Shown here piece by piece: positions 47,466 to 58,090 of a DNA stretch of 64,000 nucleotides (position 1 is its first letter; each line of letters begins with the position of its first letter). Source of the stretch: Cladorhizidae sp. MBARI D1340-BT2 (taxonomy: Eukaryota; Porifera; Demospongiae; Poecilosclerida; Cladorhizidae). The notes beneath the pieces are model-generated. The model was not told the origin of the DNA, ran no database searches, and worked only from the letters and a program-made list of their open reading frames with translations. The translations under genes were made by a program, and so were the position numbers. The stretch covers positions 20,467,990-20,531,989 of the forward strand of contig JAQNBH010000014.1 in NCBI GenBank assembly GCA_028752905.1, given 5' to 3'.

Positions 47466-47814
47466 AATAGTATGTTGTTATCCAATACAATTAATGAATA
47501 AATAGATTAATAAATGGAAGTCACTCCCTAAGGCCCCCCAAGATCGAAGTGGCATTCCCACACTGTACTGCCATCGATAAGCGCTGCAGGAGGTAAGCGG
47601 TAGCATGGCTGTCACCAGTCTCTCTCGGTTCTTCGAGTACACGTCAATAAGGAGTTTAAAGGACAAAATTGAATGAAAGATGCTGCAAAGGAATTCATCG
47701 GCAATTCAGGATAGGCTAAAAAAATATTGAATGCTAAAGTAGTAGTCAACTCTATGTTTAGTTTAGTTTGTGTGTGTCACTGATGTGCAAGGAGCAATTC
47801 TTCTTTCCACTCAC

Positions 47815-49655
47815 TCCAAACCTCCCTACAGGTAACTCCACAAGGACATGGTTGCCTAGCGCTCCACAACACTCGCCATAGATAACTCCACAAAGTGATG
47901 GTTGCCTCATAACCCACTCCAAACCTCCCCATAGATAACCCCACAAGTAATGGTTGCTTATCTCACTCAAACCCTACCTACAGATAACTCCCAAGGTGAT
48001 GGATACCTAGGTCACTCCCACTGATATCCCCACAAGGTGATGGTTACCTAGCTCACTCCTTCCCATAGATAACTCCACAAGCCCATGGTTGTCCAGCTAC
48101 TCCAACCCTCCCATAGATAACCCATGGTTGTCCAGCTACTCCAACCCTCCCATAGATAACTCCACAAGGCCATGGTTGTCCAGCTACTCCAACCCTCCCA
48201 TAGATAACCCATGGTTGTCCAGCTACTCCAACCCTCCCATAGATAACTCCACAAGGCCATGGTTGTCCAGCTACTCCAACCCTCCCATAGATAACTCCAC
48301 AAGGCCATGGTTGTCCAGCTACTCCAACCCTCCCATAGATAACTCCACAAAGTGATGGTTGCCTTATAACTCACTCCAAACCTCCCCATAGATAACCGCA
48401 CAAGTAATGGTCACTCAAACCCTATCTACAGATAACCCCACAAGGTGATGGATACCTAGGTCACTCCCATTGATATCCCCACAAGGTGATGGTTACCTAG
48501 CTCACTCTTTCCCATAGATAACTCCACAAGGCCATGGTTGTCCAGCTACTCCAACCCTCCCATAGATAACTCTACAAGGCCATGGTTGTCCAGCTACTCC
48601 AACCCTCCCATAGATAACTCCACAAGGCCATGGTTGTCTAGCTACTCCAACCCTCCCATAGATAACTCCACAAAGTGATGGTTGCATAGCTTACACCAAC
48701 ACTCCCCAAACATAACTCTGCAAGGTAATTGTCAACTAGCTCACTCCAACCTTCCATTAGACAACTACACGAGGTGATGTTTTTCTAGCTCCATCCATCT
48801 CTCCCATTGATGCCTCCACAAGGTGATGGTAGTATTATAGCTCACTTCAACTCTTTCCATATATATATATCTTCCACCCACCCTCCTAATAGATAACTCC
48901 ACAAGTGATGGTAGTATTATAGCTTACTCCAACTCTCCCCATATATATATATATACATCTTCCACAAGGTGATGGGTGCCTAGCTCCTCCAAACCTCCCC
49001 ATAGCTAACTCCCAAGGTGATTGTTGCTTACACCACTCCCAATAGATAAACACACCAGGTGATTGTTTCGTAGCTCAATCCAACTCGCCCCATTGTTACC
49101 TCCACAAGGAATCTCCCCATAGGTAACTTTACAATGAGATGGTTGCCTACATGTAGCTCACTCCAAACCTCCCAATATAAAACTCCAACAAGGTACTAGT
49201 TCATTCCTCCCAATAGATAATTCTACAATGTGTGATAGTTGCTTATAACTCCAACCCTTCCCGTAGATCTCTTCACAAGTTAATGGCTACATAGCTCACT
49301 CCAACCCTTCCTGTAGATCTCTTCACAAGTTAATGGCTGCATAGCTCACTCAACTCAGGACTCCGAAACGTAATTCCACAGGGTAACGGTTGCCTAGTTC
49401 ACTCCAACAACAATATGATGTTACTTAGCTTACTCCAACTCTACCCATTTATAAGTTCACGAGGTAATAGTTCCTTAGATCGCTCCAAATCTCCCCATTT
49501 ATATATTCACAAGGTTGACCAGCTCACTCCAACCCTCCCTTAGATATCTCCTCAAGGACATGGTTTCCTAGGTAATTCAGCCCTTCCCATAGATAACTTC
49601 ACAAGGTGATGGTTGAGTTCAATCCAACCGTGCCCATTTATAACTCCACAAGTTC
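47815..49655. repeat. 1.8-kb minisatellite, about 48-bp unit
   Basis: The unit contains cccatagataactccacaag, gtgatggttgcctagctcac and tccaaccct. In 48060-48350 near-identical 48-bp copies alternate with 39-bp copies lacking ctccacaag, and a similar block recurs at 48525-48670. The outer parts are older and more diverged. Confidence 0.92.
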
Positions 49656-49983
49656 AGGAAAATTGAACAGGTTAGGGAGTAACTAAATTGCAAAGTGCAG
49701 AAGGCGGTTCATTACAGTATTCACTTATTTTCTTACTGTAAACAGTGTGGTAACCTACTGTCTGACACACACAAGTTTCTGATATAATTTAGACACCCAC
49801 CTTTTGGGGAGAGGAAAGGACTATGGGTAAGAAGTTGTGGGAGAATAAATTGTTTTGCTGGACTGTTAGTCCAACATAAAGTAAAAAGTAAATATATAGG
49901 AGCACTTTACTTGGAAGTTAAAGTGACAGATAGAATTTAGGGTAGCATAAAGCAAAAATAGATACCAAAACTACAAATGATAG

Positions 49984-50303
49984 TTACACCTTCAAATCAG
50001 ATGTGGCAAAATATTCTTCCGAGTCCTTTAGTTTAATAACACACAATGAATTGTCTCGGACCAAAGTGCCGTCCACCTTCTCTGCACCACACTTGCTAGA
50101 GAATACATAATCTGTTGGCACAGGCTTCAGGCAGTCACAGTAAGCCAGGCCAACATGAGTACTCTGTGCTATTTCTGTTCCATCAGCTTCAAACACAGGA
50201 ATCAAGTCCTTCTCAAAACAATTCACGGCGAATGTTTTGGCTTTTTGGACATCCTCCTCAGGAACAACAAGTTTAAGCTCCTTCTTTTGTGGACCTTTGA
50301 CCA
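49984..50303 (-). CDS. Predicted terminal exon, unknown protein
   Basis: A strong acceptor (tttttctaatgtttag) opens a frame of about 106 codons ending in TAA at 49984-49986-side: it begins LVKGPQKKELKLVVPEEDV, has DLIPVFEADGTEIAQSTHVG in the middle and closes KDSEEYFATSDLKV. The composition is soluble, charged and protein-like. An internal ATG three codons upstream of the acceptor is an alternative start for a small 109-residue protein. I do not recognise the family and could not find further exons. Confidence 0.45.
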
Positions 50304-50575
50304 AGCTAAACATTAGAAAAACACAAATAAGGAAATAATATTATATGGAAACAAAATAAGCATTTGCATGCACGGCAACCAGTGTTCTTCCTAGATTTCT
50401 GTAAGGGATATGGGCATGTCATCAGTGGAATGCTGGACTAGTAATCATGATTGACTGTTTTGGGGGGTTAATTTGGGGGGTTTGGTCCTATATTCTTCAT
50501 TGTATTTACAGGTTGCAGGAGGTTCACTAGAATAGACATAATATTCTCTCAATGAACTCTCACTTGGCACACTGC

Positions 50576-50720
50576 CCTTCTCAATAATCAACTAGAAATT
50601 GTACTCTCTCGACGTTTCAACTAGATGCTTTAGCCTTCATCAGGAATAATGATGAAGGTTAGAGCATCTAGTCGAAACGTCGAGAGAATACAATTTCAAG
50701 TTGATTATTGGGAAGGTTAT
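50576..50720. repeat. Inverted repeat with hammerhead-like core (Penelope-associated)
   Basis: Two arms of about 65 bp meet near 50648. Read on the minus strand, the left arm contains CTGATGA, a short stem-loop-like stretch, then GAAACGTC: the conserved core of a minimal hammerhead ribozyme, with an ACGT that could form a short helix III between two copies. The right arm on the plus strand has the same layout but ATGATGA in place of CTGATGA. Hammerhead motifs are known from the pseudo-LTRs of Penelope-like elements, and a Penelope fragment lies 3.5 kb to the left. Confidence 0.6.
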
Positions 50721-51103
50721 TGTAAGACATAATATTGTTAAATGTGAAAGAACTGTGTATGAATCAGCATACAGCATCATGCAATCAGCACTACATAATA
50801 TGATTGACATAGTGCATACTCTATATATAGTATCAGGCTGAAGCCTCGATGCTCAATAGTACATGTAAATACCACTTTTCTTGAAATATCCATCGCTGAA
50901 GTAACTGTTGTGTTAATGTTTACAATGAACATTCCGGTAGAATGGGTTTCATCAATACAGAGAGAAACAAAAAAGGTGACCATATAGGTGAAAAGTGAGG
51001 GCTAAGTTATAATCTTTTTGAGGGTGGACCACGTCCCCAAGCCGAAGTCAGTCTCCATCTAAACTGTAGTGATGTATCACTCACTCTTACCATGCTTCTC
51101 TAA
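50721..51103. other. Non-coding, nothing recognised
   Basis: No motif or repeat stands out. Confidence 0.35.
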
Positions 51104-51761
51104 AGGCATGTCAACACTGCACAAGTCAATGACCATTAATTCGGACACAGTAGGCCGTGTCCACACAGAATTCAAATTAATATAAAGTGCATTAACCTGA
51201 TCCACCTCGATAGGTGGTTTGAGTTGAATTAGAACATTAAATTAAAGCATTGAAACAACCACGTCAGTATGAGTTGATTTTTTTTTTACTCACTCATGTT
51301 TCGTGTTGCTGCAGTTGGGTACTGTGGAGCTAGCTATATATTATCTGTGGCCTGTGGCCAAACTGACTAGCTAAGAGTAGTGAGCTAGACCAACTACATA
51401 CAGCTAAAGAACTGTTGCTATGTTTATACGCCGTGCATCAGGACTTCTGAAGTTTGTGCAGTCACAACCTTCGTTGGTTCTACCATTCCCTCAGCTCCCT
51501 CCTCTTTCTTCTCTGTAGAAAATGTTTCTTGCGCATCAGTACAGTAGAGGCGGAAAAAACATGCCAGTTGTGTTTATTTTGAACGCACGTAGACGCTTAC
51601 CATTTCCAACCATTACTAAAAGCTAAAGAAGTACCCCATGAAACCCACCCACCTCCTATTCCAGTAACTTCAGCTCACGAGCTGCGGTGTTTGCAAAAGA
51701 AAACACATGATATCCTGACTAAGTGCAGAGATATTTGCTACGGTTGTAGTAATATCCAGGA

Positions 51762-52398
51762 ATGGAAGATACACTATTAAGTGCTGAGAAAATCTATCAC
51801 AATATTGTGGTACATGTAGCTGCTGACCTAAAAATACTGAAGAAAGTTGCCTTCTTTTTCACTTCTGGCACAATCATTGGTCAAGGAGTCCAGCAAAAAG
51901 TCAAAGAGATTACGCAGAAGCAGACCCTCCGAGAAAAATGCCGGCCCACTAAAGAAAGCGCTATAAAGCAAGTTGTGACCCATTGTATTCCACCGAAACA
52001 AGAGGACCTCGTCAGCCATAGCATATCAGACAACGACGTGAAAAAAGGAAGTTGCCTAGACAAGTCAGTGAAGGTACAAGAAAGTAATCTGTGTTTAAAG
52101 ATACTTAAAGCTGTTAACACTTCATCTAGCACTGTAAGTTAAATCTTAGCAGTTCATGGGTCTTCATTCACTATATTGTATACATACACAATAGGAGTAC
52201 AAGGAAAAGCACCATTCTAGAACTGGCCAACAACACCATACTCTACAAACTTCAAAGGTATTGGAATAGCTTGTGGTACCAATGGTAAACTATGCCCTGG
52301 GGTGCATGCAATTGCTACTGTATAATTGGGTTGCATAATATTATTATCTATTACAGGTAGTGTCCAAAGAGAAATCAAGGCTATTTCATGTGTACCAG
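51762..52398 (+). CDS. Two predicted exons, unknown protein
   Basis: The frame from ATG at 51762 encodes 125 residues (AEKIYHNIVVHVAADLKILK near the start, lysine-rich later) to a gtaagt donor after 52135. A 42-nt exon at 52357-52398 between ctattacag and gtaaac continues in phase 0 with VVSKEKSRLFHVYQ. Both lie inside the candidate TIR element and precede the CXXC segment on the same strand, so they may be its N-terminal part. No domain is recognised. Confidence 0.35.
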
Positions 52399-52480
52399 GT
52401 AAACAACCTCAAGCAACTATTGCTAACTTATAACAGCTACTGTACAAGTATATTTTCTTTTTGTGAGAAGCAAGAAAGGT

Positions 52481-52585
52481 TGCAAGTGATTAGGATGTAC
52501 ACTTCCTGACTGTGGCATATGTCAGGACATGGTTAAGTTTGGCAGGCCTAGAAGAAAAAAACAGCATTGCTCCTAGAAGAGGTGT
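52481..52585 (+). pseudogene. CXXC zinc-finger fragment, decayed
   Basis: The frame reads CTLPDCGIC, then QDMVKFGRPRRKKQHC and KRC. It follows the CXXC pattern of DNMT1, MLL and CFP1 fingers, which bind unmethylated CpG: C-G-x-C, D-M-x-K-F-G-G, K-Q-x-C. In-frame stops fall at 52487-52489 (TGA) and 52574-52576 (TAG), the second C-x-x-C is shortened, and one glycine of KFGG is arginine. It is therefore not functional as it stands. The KFG-x-x-R-x-KQ-x-C core is specific enough for a fair call. Confidence 0.6.
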
Positions 52586-52874
52586 GTTACAAAGGTTGTC
52601 CATGCACAAGACAAGCACCTGTGAAATCAATCCAAGGCCAGTAACTTTAAGTTGGTCAATCAAACACAAATTCAAATCTTTTGTATTAGGTGGAGCAAGG
52701 ACAACACCTTCAAAATGGGTCAGCACCCAATGTCAAGAAAGATCTACAACTGCAACAGATGTTCAATACATGGAATACAAACAAGATGAAGGGTCTGTAA
52801 CACCTTGTGGAGGCAAGCAAAGAGGAAATAGCAAAATACATGCAGCAATTCCTCTTGCAGAGTGGACCTATGAT

Positions 52875-53130
52875 AAAGAACGTAGCAATGGATGGGAACT
52901 GCTTCTTCCTAACTGTTTATGCCATCTTTTAGGCACTAAATGTGAACATTGAGCTGTGGCAGAACACTGTTATTGAGATTTGAAAATCTTAATCAAATCA
53001 CTTTGAAAAGCGACTCATCCCCCCTCTCAACAAGTCATCATTTCAAGACCACATTCAGCATCCAAATAAATGGTGGACTCAAGTTGAACTGATGGCACTT
53101 GCTACTTTCTACCAGGTCCCTTTGTTTTGT
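52875..53130 (+). pseudogene. OTU-like cysteine protease fragment
   Basis: In a frame different from the CXXC segment, 52888 onward encodes MDGNCFFLTVYAIF; the D-G-N-C holds the catalytic cysteine of OTU-family deubiquitinases. After three stops the same frame continues with HPNKWWTQVELMALATFYQV, matching the W-(G/T)-x-x-x-E-L/I-x-A-L/A block of OTU folds. The catalytic histidine region is not clear. OTU proteases occur in host genes and in some mobile elements (Dualen/RandI retrotransposons, for example). Confidence 0.6.
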
Positions 53131-53861
53131 TGTGTTTGTAGTACTGATGGAACTTCCTGCCACTGGGAGGTTACCTATCCTATTGAAACACCCCGACTCT
53201 CTCAGATATCCTGAAGTAGTGGAAGATGGCCCGTTGTTTGATGTTCAACATCCTAGTCATTTTGAGTTTTTATAACGGGGAGCGTTTTCACTTTGCTCTC
53301 ACACTTCAAGATAGCAACTTGCCATGTTCTTTTCCTGAAATCTTCATAATTTTTTTGTATTGATTGATTGATTGATAATGGTACAGTCTTCCTAATTTTT
53401 GCCACGTTAATTTTTTGGGTCATGAAGCTAAAGTTTGTCCTGAATTGGGTATGCATATGAACTAATGACATCCCATCTGTTTGTTTTTTAATGTGGATCG
53501 ATTGTGCTATATAAAGAAAGGTGCAAAAACAGTGTAAATATAGTTACACCTCATAAATGGTGAATATTGCTGTCAAATAGTGAGAGTTGCGAGCTGCACC
53601 CATTCCATAATATTTTGGAATCCACTCCAGTTAGCAGTAGCTCGTGAGGACAGAATGGCTAAAGTTTGTCATTGGTAGTGCGCGGGCGCATTAGCAACAT
53701 TCACTTTGACCAGCAACATTCACCCTCCACCTAGCCCGAACCTTTCGGATAGGAAGGCCAGGATTAGTTCCAGAACCTTCATACTTCCAACCTGAAGTGG
53801 GCCCATGTTATGTGTGAGGGTCAGTCTCGATGAGACCACAGCAGTTGCAGTCGAGCATCTG

Positions 53862-53993
53862 TCTTCTACCTGAAGCACTTTCGTTCTGTCGAGCGTAGGC
53901 CTCCGCACCTCTTGCTTGCTATCTGCATTTATAGCAAGAAAGAGGTGCGGAGACCATTGCTCGACTGTGGAACAAAAGTGCTGCAGGTAGGAG
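53862..53993. repeat. Long hairpin, about 60-bp arms
   Basis: The left arm (tacctgaagcactttcgttc, then cctccgcacctcttgcttgc) is inverted in the right arm (gcaagaaagaggtgcggaga, then gtgctgcaggta). The loop is about 10 bp. An open minus-strand frame at 53720-54115 runs through it; its MGPLQVGSMKVLELILAFL end loosely recalls SAPS-repeat proteins, but this is weak. Confidence 0.75.
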
Positions 53994-54504
53994 ACGGACT
54001 TTCGACTGGGATGACGCTCGACTGAAGTACAGAACGGGAGGCTTAGATTAGACTGCACTACTACAGGTGGTAAGAGTGAGAGGGCTTTGGAAGGAAGAGA
54101 AGATTTGAAAATCACTCACCACACAACTGAGGCTTACTAGTGCACCAACACTTTCTTTTTTTAATTGTGAAGCACTTGCGCTTCAGCACTGTTAAGCGGA
54201 TGATTTATCTGTTTACTACCGTTGAGCTAATTAGCGTTTATGGTGTGCGTTTATTTGTGTTCACTGTATGCATTTTTTTAACGTACACAATGCAACCGGC
54301 ATATTTTGGGAGACTTGTACTGTAGGTAGCTGATCAACAGGAAAAGGACGCAAAAACACACTCCATCTCAACTACAGCTCCGGTATATATATGATTTTTT
54401 TACTGTTCGGTACTAGTGTGGATGCCACAATCGTGCATTGACTAGAAGGGGGATTTTCTTTAGGACAAAATGTGCATTAGTTTAGGGGCAGTGTGGACAG
54501 ACCT

Positions 54505-54920
54505 TAGGCTCCGTTTTGTTGAAGTCGTAGAACGTAAGTCGATCCAGGTCAATCAAACTTCTTACCTTGGTCGGCGATTATGTTTTCGCTAAAACAAACA
54601 GGCCATAACTCCACAACTCTAACATCCACAGAGTGCAACTTTCATTTTTGATCAATGCCAGCTTTCTTGTGCATGTGTGAGTTGCTACGAACATCTCGCA
54701 GGAAAGTCAAGCTTCAGCATGTCTCGTGCTAGACTAAAGCTACTGTTGAGCTAGAAGTGCGGCAATTTTTCACCAACCACACCCATAATAAGGTAAATAT
54801 AATTGTATTGCATCATCAATTTTGACAAAAATGAACTGTGAACTGTTTTAATACACTGTAAGAGTGTAACATACTGCTAAGCCTAATGCACTGCTAAACT
54901 TAACGCATTGCTAAGATTAG
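54505..54920. other. Non-coding, nothing recognised
   Basis: Spacer between the candidate element and the 28S fragment; it contains short acttgc/cactgc-type repeats near 54870. Confidence 0.35.
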
Positions 54921-55269
54921 CTTAACCCGGCTTTTGGTTCATCCCACATCGCCAGTTATGCTCACCAAAAATGGCCCACTGAATTCCGTGTCCGACTTCA
55001 GTCGAGCAAGCCGGACTTGTTACCCATTTAAAGTTTGAGAATAGGTTGAGGCTATTTCAGCCACAAGACCTCTAATCATTCGCTTTACCTGATAAAACTG
55101 CACCGGGCTCCAACTATCCAGAGGGAAACTTCGGAGGGTACCAGCTACTAGATGGTTCGATTAGTCTTCCGCCCATGTACCCAAATTTGACGATCGATTT
55201 GCACGTCAAAATCGCTGCGAGCTTCCACCAGAGTATCCTCCGACTTCGCCCTATTCAGGCATAGTTCAC
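54921..55269 (-). pseudogene. 28S rRNA internal fragment
   Basis: The minus strand matches conserved large-subunit rRNA: GAACTATGCCTGAATAGGGC, GACGTGCAAATCGATCGTCA, GGGTACATGGGCGGAAGACT and TCAAACTTTAAATGGGTAA, ending CTGGCGATG and CCGGGTTAAG. About 350 nt from the 5' third of 28S are present; both ends are abrupt. Several conserved bases are changed. It has the same orientation as the 18S copy to the right, but no 5.8S or ITS lies between. Confidence 0.85.
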
Positions 55270-55275
55270 TAACTT

Positions 55276-55834
55276 GGAGAGAAGCTGGCCAAACTGTTTA
55301 GAGGAAGTAAGTCGTCCCTGGGTATGTAGTTCCGCCTCACTGTTGGCCCTGTTCACCTGGGCTGAACACGAGTGTAGATTAGTCTGCATTTCTGGTCAAG
55401 TAAGAACTGCACCTCGCATAGGATATGCTGAAAAAATCCTGGCGAGAAGAGGGCTACTAACACCGCAAGGCCTCAGGGTAGAAGCACAAAGGCAGGCCCC
55501 TGCCCTAGAAGAGCTCAAAGCGATGCAAAAACGGACCAGCGGGGAGGCACTGGCAGCAAAAGTAATCCATGGTGTGCACTACCACCGGGTCCTGGGGGAC
55601 AACAAAGTCATGGAGGATACGAACAAGTGGCTAACGGATGGAGTATTGTCAACAGAGACCGAAGCCATAATTGTACGTGGGAAGCTACCCCACGTAGAGG
55701 TACAGGTCTTACATGGCCAGAAGTGCAGCCGAATCTACACAGCTGTTCACTCCAGGGCAACAGTGAGGCGGAACCACATACCCGGGGACGACTTTTACCT
55801 CCTCTAAATAGCAGAGTTTGGCCAGCTTCTCTCC
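55276..55834. repeat. Palindromic insert ending in 18S 3' sequence
   Basis: Arms of about 140 bp at 55276-55418 (plus) and 55695-55834 (minus) are inverted copies. Each arm begins with 18S 3'-terminal sequence (GGAGAGAAGCTGGCCAAACT and GTCGT) and then leaves rRNA for shared non-rRNA sequence (GGGTATGTGGTTCCGCCTCA). The right arm is continuous with the 18S pseudogene; the left arm abuts the 28S fragment. Normal 18S would continue TAACAAGG at that point. Confidence 0.75.
55420..55690 (+). pseudogene. LINE-type polymerase C-terminal fragment
   Basis: An open plus-strand frame spans the palindrome centre. Its central part reads EALAAKVIHGVHYHR, then NKWLTDGVLSTETEAIIV. The W-L-x-x-G-x-L-x-x-x-T-E-A pattern after a K-x-x-H-G block is typical of the region behind the reverse transcriptase in R2/LINE-like elements. 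The usual CCHC segment that should follow is replaced by the palindrome arm. No catalytic reverse-transcriptase motif is present. Confidence 0.45.
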
Positions 55835-56385
55835 ATGCGACCGCGAGCATCGCTGCTCGCCGCGCCGGCGATCCAGAGACCTCACTAAACCATTCAATCG
55901 GTAGTAGCGTCGGGCGGTGTGTACAATGGGCAGGGACGTAATCAACACAAGCTGCTGACTTGCGCTTACTAGGAATTCCTCGTTGATGATCAAGAATTTC
56001 AAAAATCAATCCGCAGCACGACAAAGTTTCACAAGATTCCCCGCACCTATCGGCGTAGGACATGCTGGAGCACGCGTGCGTCCCAGAACATCTAAGGGCA
56101 TCACAAACCTGTTATTGCCTCAAACTTCAACTGACTTCGGAGCCAGTTGTCCCTCTAAGTCTAAGAAGTCAGCTACCATTCGGGAATGGCAGGACTAATT
56201 AGCAGGTGAAGGTCTCGTTCGTTAACGAAATTAACCAGACAAATCACTCCACCAACTAAGAACGGCCATGCACCAACACCCATACAATCTAGAAAGAGCT
56301 CTCAATCTGTCAATCCTTACCATGTCTGTACCTGGTGAGATTCCCCATGTCGAGTAAAATTAAGGCACAGGCTGCACTACTGGTA

Positions 56386-56435
<50 letters not shown>

Positions 56436-57546
56436 GTGGAACCCAAAGACTTTGATTTCTCATAATGTGCCGATGGAGTCAAACGCTAACATCCACCGAT
56501 CCCTAGTCGGCATAGTTTATGGTTTGAACTACGACAGTATCTGATAGTCTTCGATCACCTAACTTTCATTCGTGATTAATGAAAATATCCTTGGCAAATG
56601 CTTTCACACTTGTTCGTCTTTCATAAATCCGAGAATTTCACCTGTCAATTAAATACGAATGCCCCCAACTGTCCCTCTTAATCATTACTTTGGTCCCAGA
56701 TACCAACAAAATAGGACCGAGGTCCTCTTTCATTATTCCATGCTAATGTATTCAGGCGAAAGCCTGCCTTGAACACTCTAATTTTTCCAAAGTAAATGTC
56801 CCGAACTCCCCAACCACAGCAGTTAAGAGCAGTCGGGGCTTTCGAGAGGAAGGGCGGCTGACCAGTGCTCACCTCGCGGTGGACCAGTCAGGCCGCCCCG
56901 AAATCAAACTAAGAGCTTTTTAACTGCAACAACTTTAATATACGCTATTGGAGCTGGAATTACCGCGGCTGCTGGCACCAGACTTGCCCTCCAATTGTTC
57001 CTCGTTAAGGGGTTTAGATTGTTCTCATTCCAATTGGCAGACTACGATAGCCCAGCATTGTTATTTATTGTCACTACCTCCCTGAGTCGGAATCGGGTAA
57101 TTTGTGTGCCTGCTGCCTTCCTTCGTCTCTCAGGCTCCCTCTCCGGAACTGAACCCTAATTCTCCGTCACCCGTTGCAACCATGGTAAGCCACTACTGTA
57201 CCATCGAAAGTTGATAGGGAAGAAATTTGAATGAAGCAACGCCGGCACGGGGGCCATGCGGTTCGAGCAGTTATCATGAATCACCTGGCAACCAGGGACC
57301 CCTGAGGGGAACCTGCGCCGGTTTTGGATCTAATAAATACGTCCCTTCCAGGAGTCAGGACTTTCTGCATGTATTAGCTCTAGAATTACTACGGTAATCC
57401 AAAGTAGTAGAGGAACCATAAAATAAACAGCTATAACTGATTTAATGAACCATTCGCAGTTTCACAGTACAGAATCGTTTATACTAGGACATGCATGGCT
57501 TAGTCTTTGAGACAAGCATGTGGCTACTGTAAGGATCAACCAGGTA
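55788..57546 (-). pseudogene. 18S rRNA copy, probably a pseudogene
   Basis: The minus strand begins TACCTGGTTGATCC at 57546 and runs 1759 nt through recognisable small-subunit landmarks: CAGCAGCCGCGGTAATTCCA near 56965, AAACTTAAAGGAATTGACGG near 56405 and GTACACACCGCCCG near 55915. It ends at AAAAGTCGT, short of the normal 3' terminus. Several nearly invariant positions are altered: GATCCTTACAG for GATCCTGCCAG at the start, a missing GGCTACCACATCC-type block near 57130, and CCTTAATTTTACTCGACATG for the usual CTTAATTTGACTCAACACG. The overall layout is demosponge-like. These changes argue for a decayed copy; sequencing error is the alternative. Confidence 0.85.
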
Positions 57547-58090
57547 ACCACCAGGGTCGGCCCGACGCCCCTCTCGCAAGGGATGGTCGACCCCGAATCT
57601 CTCTCGCTCTCCGTCGCGACCGAGCAGGCGTCGTCGTTGTCCGATGACGCGTCTGCCGCCATCTGCTGCGCATTGCAAGTCATCTGGCAAGAGCGCATGT
57701 GCGCTACGTCGAGGCAAACCCGGGTCAGAACCGTAAAAGTTATCGGTGCCAGGCCTTTGAGTGCGGTCCACGGCCTCGCAGCAGATGGACAGGCACACAA
57801 TTTGCTCAGAGCAACTGCCCTGCGGCGTAAACGCACGCAACCTCTTTTCGAAATCGCCGTACGGACGACGGTGGCTCAACAAGCAGGCCTCAACCGACTT
57901 GCAGAGGGACGTGGGCCAAATAAGCCTCTCCCGCCGATGTGGCACCCTGGGCACGGCGTGACAGCCGACTTGTCGGGCCATGCGATGCAGTCCACAAGAA
58001 CTCGCGACACACCAACTAAATGACTGGCATACCATCGTCTGTTTTGGGTGGGTTTGTGCACTGGGTCAGAGAGCACCAGTCACCACCCCT
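57547..58090 (-). other. Probable 5' external transcribed spacer remnant
   Basis: GC-rich sequence directly upstream of the 18S start, unlike the surrounding AT-rich DNA, with long open frames on both strands from base composition only. By position it corresponds to the rDNA 5' ETS. The GC-rich character fades by about 58080. Confidence 0.5.

Larger units (their letters stand above)
51104..54504. mobile_element. Candidate 3.4-kb TIR element carrying CXXC and OTU sequence
   Basis: The left end AGGCATGTCAACACTGCAC and the inverted right end AGGTCTGTCCACACTGCCC agree at 15 of 19 positions. TAA (51101-51103) and TAG (54505-54507) flank them, close to the three-base TWA target of PIF/Harbinger elements. 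Both subterminal regions also share gtgcatta and a GTCCACAC-type motif. Between the ends lie a decayed CXXC zinc finger, an OTU-like protease and a long hairpin. No DDE transposase is visible. The ends were found by eye and could be coincidental. Confidence 0.4.

Noticed and set aside
48048..48687. Repetitive proteins on both strands (LWSYLWEGWSSWTT type)
   Set aside because: The 48-bp repeat is a multiple of three, so frames stay open by arithmetic; there are no start, splice or domain signals.
53720..54115. Minus-strand frame with a faint SAPS-repeat resemblance
   Set aside because: Similarity is limited to about 20 residues, and the frame crosses a hairpin.
55608..57836. Frames on both strands across the 18S copy
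   Set aside because: They translate rRNA sequence.
57484..58035. Long overlapping frames on both strands
   Set aside because: GC-rich spacer next to 18S rRNA; few stops are expected from composition.
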